Shown in pieces: positions 17,089-29,500 of a DNA stretch of 64,000 nt. The position numbers were made by a program, and so were the translations under genes. The DNA comes from Latrodectus hesperus (Eukaryota; Arthropoda; Arachnida; Araneae; Theridiidae). Below the pieces are notes generated by a model. That model had not been told where the DNA came from. It was given only the letters and a program-made list of their open reading frames with translations, and ran no database searches. Where the stretch lies: contig CM075860.1 of the NCBI GenBank assembly GCA_037975125.1, positions 25,042,170-25,106,169 of the forward strand, written 5' to 3'. The first letter of the stretch is position 1. Each line of letters opens with the position of its first letter.

Positions 17089-20000
17089 CTTTTTTATATT
17101 CTAAAATATAATTTTTTTAACATAAGAGCTTAAATAAATTGTTTAAGTCATTAAAAATTATCAACAGACAACTTGTAAATTACCTTCTGAATACTATGCA
17201 ATCACCTGAAGTACGATGTTAATTTTGAATATGAGTAAGAAAAATTTTTATCTTAATACCGACAGAAAGAAAAATAATTGAAAAGAAGATGCTCCTCTGT
17301 ATAGTGTGAAAAATTAAATTCATAATTTTTTCTTTACTATTAAAGCAAATGTAATATTATCAAAAGTTTATTATCTTTAACTTTGATCAAACTTTTGTCT
17401 TGAACAGCATTATCAAAACTTTATGTTAACTAACTATGCAATCTTATAGTTAAAATAATGCTATAAATTGTATTTTGAGCTTATTTATAAACTTAAGAGT
17501 TATAGATCATTATAGGTCACATAATTCAAACAACAATAGAAAGGGAGAGGGAGTACTAATTCAAAATTTTTAATGTGCAAATGGAAATCAATGATACAAA
17601 GAGATGTTTCAAAATAGAAAGACAATATAAAAAATTGTTTTGCACTGAGCATGGTACAACTGACACATTTTTGATTGAACAGTTCAACTCTATTGACTCT
17701 AATCTTGATAACTGCAGTCTCCAGCTAGGAAGATTGTCTGCGATATAAAATGCAATTCGTGAGCTAAAAGAGTGACATAATCAGTGTTAGCAACTTGTCT
17801 ACATAAAATAACTTATTTCAAATCCCAAAATGAGATCCTAAACCATTACAGAATTAACTCCAAACCTTATTTCAGGAAAAGGCAGTCTATGTTGTAATTT
17901 TCGGTAGGGGTTCACCACAGAAAATCCTGCTGTGGTGTAGAATAAGCAAAGCCTAGATTACTTGGAATACAAGACATGTTTCCATTGGTCCAAAATCTAG
18001 ATTTTATCCAGGCACTGCACTCACCCTTTCCGATTTTCAAAAGGAGTTATGTAATCGCAGCTCTGCTCTAAGCATTTTGCTAATGCAATTTTCTTATAAC
18101 TATATGGGTCGATTCTGGGTTATGTAGATGTTCATTCAGCCCAGAGCAGTCATTTTCCAACATAGTCTGCCTTCTAGGGGTCCATCTCAAATATCTGCTT
18201 GTCACTTGCAGTTTTGGTCTCATAGACACTGAATTACAGTGACTGTTATGTATATTATTATGACCTACAATAAAGTAGCAACTGATAACTAAACATCTGT
18301 GCCACTGTGCAATAACAGATGTAACTATGGAGTTACCGTATAATACATCCACACACACCTTTAAAGCTATAAGTAATTTTATAGCACAGAAAACTGACAG
18401 TTATGTATTTAATTTAGTCTTAAATTATCACAAATGGAAGTCACTATCTTTAGTGTGGTTTTTTTCTTTATTTTAAACAACCACTTTCTATGAAGAAAAT
18501 AATACTTTATGAATTAAAAATTTCCAGCTGTTATTACTTTGCATATGTTCGTCAATATGCAAATCAGATGTATTTGTCTACATATAAAGTGAACCAATCA
18601 CTTCAATTCGATGATTATAGCAATATATAAATAATTCACAGGCCAAACAAAAATTTTGGTATAATCAGGGAAGCTTGTAGTGCTAAATTAGGAGCAACAA
18701 AAATAAATGAGATAAAATGGGAAATGGTTTCTAGGTTAATTCTTACTTCATTTAAAATAGGAATAAAATAAATATACAATTTAGATGTAATGCAACTTCT
18801 GAAAATGCAAACTTATTTGCTTTATGTACAATTTTATTAAATTTATATTTGTTACAGTATTAAACAATTTATTCAAATATTAAAATTGATACTTAACTGT
18901 TTCTAGTTCCTTTTTAACTTGTAACATTTCATCTTCCAAATGTTTTAAATCTTTTTCCACATTTTCGGCCTTAAAATATAAAATAAGTCGTTTAGCAAAA
19001 AAAAATCATAAGTTTCTTGATATCAAATAAATTAACATTGCAAAAATATTGCACTTGTATTCAAGTTCAATAATTATATTTCCCTGTAATTAATTTTGCA
19101 ATGTTGTTGTTTTACATAGTATACATTAAATACTATAACAGCTATAATGGTGAAGTGGCTGCTGTGCAATTAGCACTTGAGGAGATCAGAAAGGGTAATG
19201 AGAACAACATAGTATTTTTTATAGACTCTCAGGCCACCATCAGGTCTCTCTCTTCAATTGCTCCTAGCAGTATTGGGTCTGTTTATCTCTGTCAAATGGC
19301 AATTAGTTCTCTACTGGAAGAAGGACGACAAATTGTGCTGCAATGGATACCCAGCCACTGTGGTATCGCCGGAAATGAGGCAGCTGATAAATTGGCAAAG
19401 GCTGGCTCAAATCTACAACAGCCTTCTCCAGCCTTGGAGTACCATACTGTTAAAAGGCTTATTAAGTCAAATATAGCCTCCTATCGTAGAAATATTTACA
19501 AGATGTGCATAAAGGAGAAAGCATGGGCTTCCTTACTAACAAAGCCTTTTCCGTGTAACCTCCACAGAGCTGTGGGAGTGGCAAATTTTCGCCTTAAAAC
19601 TGGGCATGATTATCTGCAAAAACACCTTCACCGTTTGGGTTTGAGGGACTCTCCAATCTGCCCTTTTTGCGGACTAGAGGATATGACTGGTGACCACCTT
19701 TTCACTTGCCCTGGACTTTCGGACGTCGCAGATAGAAATTCTGCGGAAGATGACTTTTCATTCACCTCAAGATTGTATTGGGCTGCCCGACAGAGACTGA
19801 TGGTTGAAAAACCAAGGTCGGGCGTAGGATAAAAAAAAAACATAGTATACATTGAGATAAAACAATTAAAAGTGCTTTGATTATCCAAAATTATTCATTT
19901 TATTGACTTTTATGATTTAAAGATTTTAATTTATTTTTTAATTATTTTCACATTATTTTAATAATGTTTTGAAAATGCAAACAACGTTTTGTTTATATTT

Positions 20001-20441
20001 GCAATTATTTTACAATAAAATTAGATTTTGTAAAAAAAAGCAACAGAAAATGCAGTTAATTATGAATTGTAAATAAAATTTATATTAGCTTTGATATATT
20101 TTATGACTTAATTTTTAGACTTATTTCATTCTTTAAATAAAAGCGTATTCTTGAATATTTTGGAAATTACTTTTTAAAACTTACATCAAAAGCAATTTTT
20201 TAATATATTGTAATATAACTTAAGAATACTGCAAATACAAAATAAGCACATTTATGAAAATAACTATGTATAAATTGTAATTTCAACTAAAAAGTTTAAT
20301 TTAAACAATCAAACAGTAAAATAAGTCAAGATTAAAAAATATCTTTTACTTTTCCTAACATTTTCTTATAAATATTTGTGTTTTACAATTGATGAAAATA
20401 ATTTGAACTAAAGTTGAGTTTCTAACAGAAATTATGATAGC

Positions 20442-20535
<94 letters not shown>

Positions 20536-23500
20536 ACTATATATTTTTTCCATAACAAATCTGAATCTTTCATATCTTTGAAGATAGATAACAAGTACTT
20601 GTTACAATTTATAAAGCCAACGACTTATTGCCTATTGTTAACTATAAAAATGACAATATTTAGTTTTATTTAAGCAATAAAACTTTTTGAATTTTATCAA
20701 TATAATTTTCCATTTTAAATTATTACTAATATGTTTTTCAAAAATGAAATCTGAAAGACCCATTTATTTCAGATATGAAGGGAATAATATGTTGTTTTAA
20801 AAATACATACTTTTATGTTTCTGTAACAAAAAAATTTGATAAGAAATGAAAAATATTTATTTATTAAATATAACATCAAAAATGAACTTACTTTTCCTTC
20901 CTTAATTTCTTTTAATTCTTGTTGCACATCAGCTAAATTAGCAGCAAGCATGGCCTTACTTTCTAAGATTTCAACAGTCTAAACAAAAAATTTTTTATCC
21001 TGTATTATGTAAGTACATTAAGCAAATTATTTCGAAATATTTAAAAAAAATATTTATCTATATAATTAATATTACTTTATATAAACTCATGATGTAAAAT
21101 GTTCCCATTTTACTTTTACAATGATTTTACAAAATAATATAGTCTGTAAAAATAACATCTACTTTAAATGTTTATAACAATAAATATTATCAAAAAATTA
21201 GAAATAATAATTTTAAAAACTACAAATTTGTGTACATGAATATCTCCCTTCCTTAGTTTACTTAAAACCTATCTTAGACAAATACATAATTTTAATCATG
21301 TATACTTCAACTAATTGTATTATTAGAAGTATCTACAAATAAGCACATAATATTATCAGCTGGTGCAATCAGATAAAAGAAAAAAAAACTAAATATAAGC
21401 TGAAGAGAGAAAATCAAATAACTGAGTAAAATATTTTGAAATTATAGTTAATTCTAACTATTTAATGCAAGCAGCATAAGTAGAAATATTCAGTATTACA
21501 AATTTTTAAATAGAAATTATTTATGGTTCAAAAATGTTTCCTAATTAAAGGAAATCAAAAATAAATAAGTGAAAAAATTTATTTGCAGAGAATAATTGAT
21601 ACAAAATTTAATGGAAAATAATGTATGGTGTTAATAAGGACATTGATTGCGATTACAATATAATTCATAAGTGGTGATGGAAAGAATATGTATATTTTTC
21701 ATCTATACAATAAAATATAAAATACCATAGATAGCAGTAAAAACATAGATTAGAGTCTTTAAAAAAACAATCTTTTGAGAATTAATAACATCTAAATGCA
21801 GAATATATATCGATCGATATCATTGGTAGTAATGTTTATCAGATAATTTAGTAGTGATGATAAAAACAATGTTTCAAGAAATTTCTTTAGAGCTGGAATT
21901 CTAAAAAGTGGAGAAAAAAGTATCATTTGTATAACTATATTAGCTATGATTAATCATTATAAGCATATGAATAGGAAACGTGTTGTTATATTGAATAGCT
22001 AATATACACACCAGTGAAAAACATTAATTAAATTAATAAATAAATTTTACTTTAAATGTTCAAAAAATAAATGTGTCTATTTTAAGAAGAACGATATAAA
22101 AAATGTATATAATATATCATTGTATAAATATATTTAAAATAATGATTCAGCTTAGTATGATATTTTAAATGATATTGATTTTATCCTCCCTATTTAGAAA
22201 ACAAAATTTTTTTAATTATTAAAATAGAGAATAAACAAATAGATTTTTATATAAGAAATAGCAATTATGAAACATTTCAACTGATTAGTTATTTTTTCAA
22301 TATAATCATTTGAATTCTTCCGAAATTTTCTATTTTTGTGAAGAAAAATGCTACCATTCAAGACCATAAAATTTTATATGTAATGACTTTAGAAATTCTA
22401 AGAATCATAAAAATATTTTTTAATGTAAGATAAATTATAATAACAAATTTAAAGCTTTACTTTAATTTAAAACAAATTTAAAGCCTACCAACATTTATCA
22501 GATTTTAAGCTTTACTTAAAATCTGATGAATAAGTATTACCATAAAATTTATAATAAATATGCCAAGTATTACAAATTCTATTCAATAGAAGGTTGAACA
22601 ATAGAAATAAATGAAATGAGAACCATGATTGCAAAAATAATAGAAACATAGAATATTAAAAATCATCCTTAGAAAATACCTTCTAAGAATTTGTACACAT
22701 TCTATTCGTGATAGGATGGATTTAAATTTAATATACATATTTTATTGTTTAATGAATCAATATTTTATTTATAAAATAAACACATTATAAATAATATTTA
22801 TTGTAAAATAAACATCAAATAAGTATGATGTTTACCAGTTTATTGTGAGAATGGCCCTACTACCAATGCACTGACTTTGTTTTGTAAATTTTTCAAAGGT
22901 TTTTCAACCATTGAAAAATTTTGGCTTTATTTCTGAACCTTGAAACCTTTTCAACCTTCACTTTGTTTTTGAAATAATGCATTTTATTTCTGTTAATCAT
23001 GTATATATATTAGCTATATATATATATAAGTTGTATATTTAGGTTGGTTAACATAAATTTTATTTTACAAGAACCCAAAAGGGAAAGTTATGTGGCATTC
23101 AACAACTCGCAATTCCAAACTCTTAATCAGATAAACATTGTCTTAAAAAATTATTGGTTTACATTGCCTAAAATGTGGTTTCAATCTGTTGTAATTCCAT
23201 TCATTTAAAGAATCTTAATAAATATCATAGTCACCAATTTAAGCGTAAAATAAAATGCTGAAAAATTTTAATCCATTTTACCTGACTTGACTTATTATTC
23301 ATATGTGTAAATGTAATTAAAATGCATATTGTATTCAACATAATTTTTCTTTTTAAACATAAATTGCTTCCATTAATATTTAAATATTTTATACCTTTAA
23401 TCAAAGTAAAAATTTCAACAATTATTTTTTGTGTTATTTCAATATTCACAGAAAAATATTTTTTTCAGTGAATTTTTAATTTCTTGTATAAGATATAAGA

Positions 23501-26500
23501 CCAAGAAATAATTTTATTATAAATATAATATCCAGTGAATTATTTTTAAACATTGTGCAGATTTATTTACATTTTTTAGTCATCCATATCATATTCCTTA
23601 AAAAACATTAAAAACAAAACATTATTTGAATAATTCCTGTTATTGTAAAGAGCACGATTGAGTAAAATGCAATTATCTCATACACAATACTGTAAGATAA
23701 ATTTTACCTATAAAAATTGTTGATAAATGCCTTAGTGAATGTTTGTATAGCTAAGCATAATTTATTACATGTTTTATTCAGTACAATAGTAATGATGTTA
23801 TATAAATAATAATAATATAAGTTCATAATATGTTAAATACAATTTTTTAAATACTATTTTAAATTTAGTTTCAATAGAAGAAAATTTTAAACATAGGACT
23901 TAGATCGCTAAATTAAAAAAAAATTTCATGTTCATATAATATTCAGCCTTTGTGTAAGTTTAGGCAAACAATCGAATAGCAGGATAAAGGCTAATTTCTT
24001 AAATCTTAATGCCATTTATATTAATTGAAAATATAATTTAAATATAAATATAGTACAAACCTGTTTTTCCACTGTTCTTAATTTTTCTGATAATCTTCTA
24101 TTTTCTTCATTTAATCTATCAATTTCCTAATTTTGATAAAGTAAATGATAAGTTTCAAATAAATTTAGAAAAATAAATAGGAAAAGTATCTACTTGTGAT
24201 GAGATATGATGTCAAAATTTCAATAATCTAACAGAATAATCAATTTTATAAATATGTATAGAAGTATATATATATATATATCTTTATGAATAAAATATTT
24301 ACTTTTCTCTATGATAAATACTAACCAAATTCAGAAATAGTTTTTTAAAATACTTAAATTAATAAATTAATATATTCAATATGTTAAATAAAAATACATT
24401 ATAAAAAAGCAAAAGGGATAGCTTCACAAACATTAATTAGAATATAAAATATGAGACAGTCATTCATTAACAAGTGAATGACTGTCTCATATTTTATATT
24501 CTAATGTTAAGAGTTCCTTCGAAATAATGTTATTTTCATGTTAATTTCAATTTGCAGATATTTTACTATTTAATGACACAAACACAATTTCTGTCAGGAC
24601 ACACCCTTAAAATCATTTCATACATTAAAGTTATAATTATATTATTTTTACATATTAAATAACTTAAGTATTTCTAAAGTGACTGACACAACTTGTAACC
24701 TAAATTTTTTTGTTATTATCATAATAAAAATTATCTACATTGCCTTGATATTGAAAAAAATGAAATATCTTCACATAAAAAATTTACTAAATTAACTTCA
24801 ATTTTCACTTGCATTCTTTAGTCAAATCAATTCTTGTCACTCTTTAGGAAATATTTTCCAACTTAACATCTTAACTGTGATGCCCCAGATAATCTCAGGA
24901 TCAGCATTGGTGTATCAAAATGTCATGCTTGAGCATTACATAGGGTAATTTTTTTGAGTACATTGTATTGTTATACACGGCAAAAATTAATAAAACTAAT
25001 ACTGTTATTAAAAACAGTGTAAAAACCAGTGTTGTAAGACCTGGCATCTCGAGAGTTGCCTCCCCCACCCCACCCCTCAAGAAATAGAGCCAACTCCTCT
25101 GACAAACAATACAGAATTTAAGGAAGAATTTTCTGACTTATTTCAGTTAATGAATGAAATTAAATTAATATTTAAAGGAATTCCCATCAAAAACCTCATT
25201 AATGAACTTAAAAAATTCAAGTCCCCTATGGACAAAATATTTAAGCTCACCAAATACTTTCAAGATATTGAAGAATAACTCTCTAACATTTTTCTAAACT
25301 TTAAAAATAAATTCTATCTAAATACAATAGTTATTCACTAATATTTTCATACTATTAATAAAATCTAGCATCAATAATATTTAAATTTTAAATAAAAAAG
25401 AAATTAAACTAAATTTTCAAACAACTAAAGTTCTTAAATAAGCCTCGCCTACTCAAGATCTAACATCCAATCATATGCCAGTTAGTAGCAGTTATAGCCT
25501 CCACTCCAATTCCAGCTCCAGTAGAGGGTGAGGGTCCTAGGACTCAGGTACCTCGTCAACCAGGCTGAGCCCAGCCGAAGTAGTATTGTTATACCTGAAC
25601 ATATATCAGGAAAAGTTCATTTCGGCTTCATCCCTGTTATATTCAAATCTACCTCAGGAAAAATTAAATTGGACTCAACTCAACAAATGACAGCACTTTA
25701 CTGAAGGGTTCCAAGTATAGAAGTTCATGTTCTCAAACATCAATGACATTTTTGTACCCAAACCATCAAAATAATTTGGCAGTTAAAGGGCTAATTTCTC
25801 TCAAAATGATAATTTTTTAGTCTCGTTACATTAGAAATATGAGTATGATATGTTTAATGATAGCTTTTATAAACTTTCTTTTTTTATTTATTTTCCTTTT
25901 AATTATCATGTCAAATATTCATATTAATAATTACCATTTAAAAACAAAAAAAGCTCTTGAATAAATACATTTAAAAAAAAGTTTTCTCAAAAATTTCGTT
26001 TACTTGTCTTAATAAAAATTAACCTACCTCGAGCTATGTGAGCAACACTTTTCATTACAATCACATGGAACATTTATCAACATGATTGGCAAAAGCAAAT
26101 TTTTTATCAATTCTACACTCATACACTTTATTACCAATAAAAGTGGTAATAATTTTTTTCAAAAAACTAATATTTATTACATTTTTTCAACAGTAGAATT
26201 TTTTTCCAAAAAATTAGTATTACAATTAAAACAATAAATATTTTATACAACAATCATTTTATGCCGAGAGTTTGTTATCAAAAAATATTATTCAAAATGT
26301 GGTTTACCTCAGCTTATTTTTGAATGCTTTAAATCATGGTTATATTTATATTTAACATGGTTGCCTTGATAGATTAAAATATATTTATAATAGCTATAGT
26401 AGAAGAATATAAGCTACCAGCAGATACCTAATATTAAATCACTGGAACCCAGCTCTAGGCATGACGTTGAGGAAACTTCATACAAACTTTACTGGATTTC

Positions 26501-29500
26501 ATTTTGAAATGAACGCTGGAAAAGGCTTTACTATCTATCTTGAATCAGTAAACCAATTAATTAAAGATATTCTTGAGTAATTTGGTTTAATGGTTGAGAG
26601 AAGCTATTAGTTCACAAGCTAAATTTCTCTGCTCTCCATACAGAGTTGAAAAGAACATTATCACAAGACTACATAATAATGAAAAAATTCCCATAAATCA
26701 TACTGCTAATTGCGGCATATTGATATGAAGCTGGTAGACACCCAGTGAATAATATTTATAAAATCAGGTTTAGCCTGCTGTAAAATTCGACTAAACTGAA
26801 ATCATAGAAGTCTTTTATCCATTTTTATAAAATATTGCTATGATATTTTAATTTAATATCATAGCAATATTTTGCAATCACAGATACTAAGATGTACAAA
26901 ATATTTATATTCTATGATGATAAAGTAGACTTTATATTCGGTCATGCCTATTAAAAATCTCCATATCACTAAGCAGCTATTATTAGGATAAAGGTTTCAA
27001 ATTTATTCAAATTAACAATTAGTAGTGTGAAAAAGAATTTAAAAAAAAACTTTATTAACTATCTGAAAGTCTGAACAGCAACTACTTGGAACATTCTTAA
27101 CAAAAAGGTAGAGAAACCTTTGAAAGGCAGAATCGAGACTAAAAACCTCATAAATTGGGTGACACTTCATAGAATAAATGAAGCAGGATTACTGAAATAT
27201 ATAATATATCACACATTAATTAAAAATAGTCCTTGTAGAAAAGCAGTATTATTATAATAAAGAAAATATAGTCCTACACACACATTATATTAATGATGTC
27301 CTACAGGTGCACTTTAAACTAATGGCTTGTGGAATCCAATGATAAATAAAAAGACAGAGCATATTTATTCATATAAATATTATAGACTTAGATATGCTAT
27401 AAATTTTCCAAACTAAACATTGAAAGTTAACAATAAAATAGATGGCAAATAATTTCTGGAATGAATACTATATTGACTAATTTAAAATAACCAAAATATA
27501 TCAATATTTCTATTTTGATTAATTTTTACTCTACAATCTAATCACGTTAAATATTACTATTTTATTACAAATCATAAAATAAAACAAAGATTACATCTTT
27601 TTTACATTGATAGCACATTAAATTTCTAGGAATATCCATTAATATTTTTTATACAATATTGAAACTATTGTAACTATTATAAAAAATAAAAATGTTTTGA
27701 AATTATAAATGATAAAATGATTAATTGGTATATATGCAATTTATATATAAGTGATGTATAGCTTACAATTTGAAGTAACTGCGAAGTTCCAGCGTTTTCA
27801 TTCAATGGTTGCAATTTATTCAGTTTCAGAGGCGAATTATTGATACCTTTCTCAAGTGAACTATTACTAACTTTTTCTTCGAATTTATTAACCTTTTCTA
27901 AAAGATCCCTTAAAGGAAAAGGTATAATTACTTAATCATTAATACATAAATGAATAAAATATTTTGTAAAAGTGAATCCTTTCATAGACAGTTCAAATTG
28001 ATTTATATGTGTGCTAACTAGGTTAGTAAATCAAAGTGTTCTCTAATAAATTCATAAATAAAATATTTAAGGACATTTTCCCTTTATAAAGCTGCGTCAA
28101 TGACACAGTTACATAATTTATAAAAGTGCAATCTATGAAATAGTATAGGATAATAGTTTGTTTTTCTTTAAGAGAATGCTTTTCATAAAGTTTTACATAA
28201 AGTAAAAATTAAAAATCAATAATAATCCTATTTATAGTATTTAGAAAAAATGTTAACAGATGCTACTTCAAATTTTTTAATTAAATTTGGAAATAATTTA
28301 TATAAAATTTAGAAATATTACTTGAAACTATACAAAAAATTGTTATAAATACAAATCAACACATTCCAAATACACAAATGTTAACATTTTAAATGTTATT
28401 TAGATTAAAAAATATAAATTATTAACAAAAAATCTGAAACCTATTTTCCAGTTCTGATACATCTGCATTAAGTTTTAGATGCCACTGTTGAGCTTGGCAG
28501 CACAACTGATAGAGCAGTAAGGCAGCAGTGTGAGCAGTATTGATCAATTCAAGCTCCAGATCTCCTTTCAATAAAACACATAACTCATCTAACAATTCCC
28601 GAACCTCATCCGACGTGTATGTGTCTTCTAAGAGTCTAAAATTAATATTACAGCTTAAAAACTGTATTAAAAAGAAAAAATATTGCAAATGTAAAAAAAC
28701 TATAATAAGTATATGGAATAATATACATTAAATTGCTTAAAAAAGTCAGTATTTACTTCTAAAGTGAAAAAATATATTAAGAACTTAATTTTAAAATTTG
28801 ACAGCTAGTTTCGATAATTTAAAGCAATCATTTACTCCACATAAATAGGATTTATTTTGAAATTATAATGAAACCAAAACTAACAGCTTTTTCAAAATTT
28901 GCAATCCTTTAATTCATGGGGATGATTAAGTAACTAAAAGGTAACTAAAATAATAAATTTATATCCCATGTATTACAATATGATTTGGTTAAATATTAAG
29001 AGTACTTACTGAAATAGATTTAATAGAGTTCTCAATTTAACAGAAGTAGTATTTGTATAGTAAGAATAGCATTTCACTCTAAGAGATCTTTAGATGTAAA
29101 TAAGTTCTTGTAAATAGCACAAGTACTAAAGAATGCTACTATTTTCAGTTGTATTCTTTAGCCTGTAATTTAATAGTATATAAGTTAAAAATTCAAAGCA
29201 TTCATGTTTGTAATGTTTCAGAATCTGTTTTAAATTAAATATTCAATTCATACTATCCCTTATGTGCAAAATAAAATGACTTATACAGAAATAAATCAAA
29301 AACTATGGTTTTTTAAAAATAAGTTTGTAGAATGCTGATTGTTTTTAAAATATTATATTTATTTATTTATTCATTTGTTAAGGAGATAATAAATTAAGTT
29401 ATAGAAAATTTAAAAACTACTAAAGCATTTTACAAGGTATTTTGATTTAATGCACCAAATGTATTAAATAATATGCTGATAAATAAACTTAATAATCTCA

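Larger units (their letters stand above)
13385..18897 (-). other. LZTFL1 intron 7 (5.5 kb)
   Basis: Contains the hAT-like transposase relic (14764-15470) and a (TA)n array (17022-17086). More complex stretches at about 15650-15850, 16670-16940 and 17640-18360 look like decayed repeats, but I cannot place them. An open frame at 18080-18358 on the minus strand resembles no known protein. Confidence 0.5.
24127..27766 (-). other. LZTFL1 intron 4 (3.6 kb)
   Basis: Contains two strong hairpins (24436-24505 and 26829-26873). A more complex segment around 24880-25720 may include the end of a retrotransposon ORF1 (see separate entry). About 26400-27200 shows faint non-random coding-like composition, but I recognise nothing. 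Confidence 0.55.

Noticed and set aside
18080..18358. 92-codon minus-strand open frame
   Set aside because: No homology that I recognise and not in phase with LZTFL1; perhaps decayed repeat.
19258..19888. Alternative open frames on both strands over the LINE
   Set aside because: Shadows of the RNase H frame, which has catalytic motifs; these have none.
20355..20673. Open frames on both strands across the 20.4-20.5 kb TA array
   Set aside because: Simple-repeat translation; both strands read the same dipeptide.
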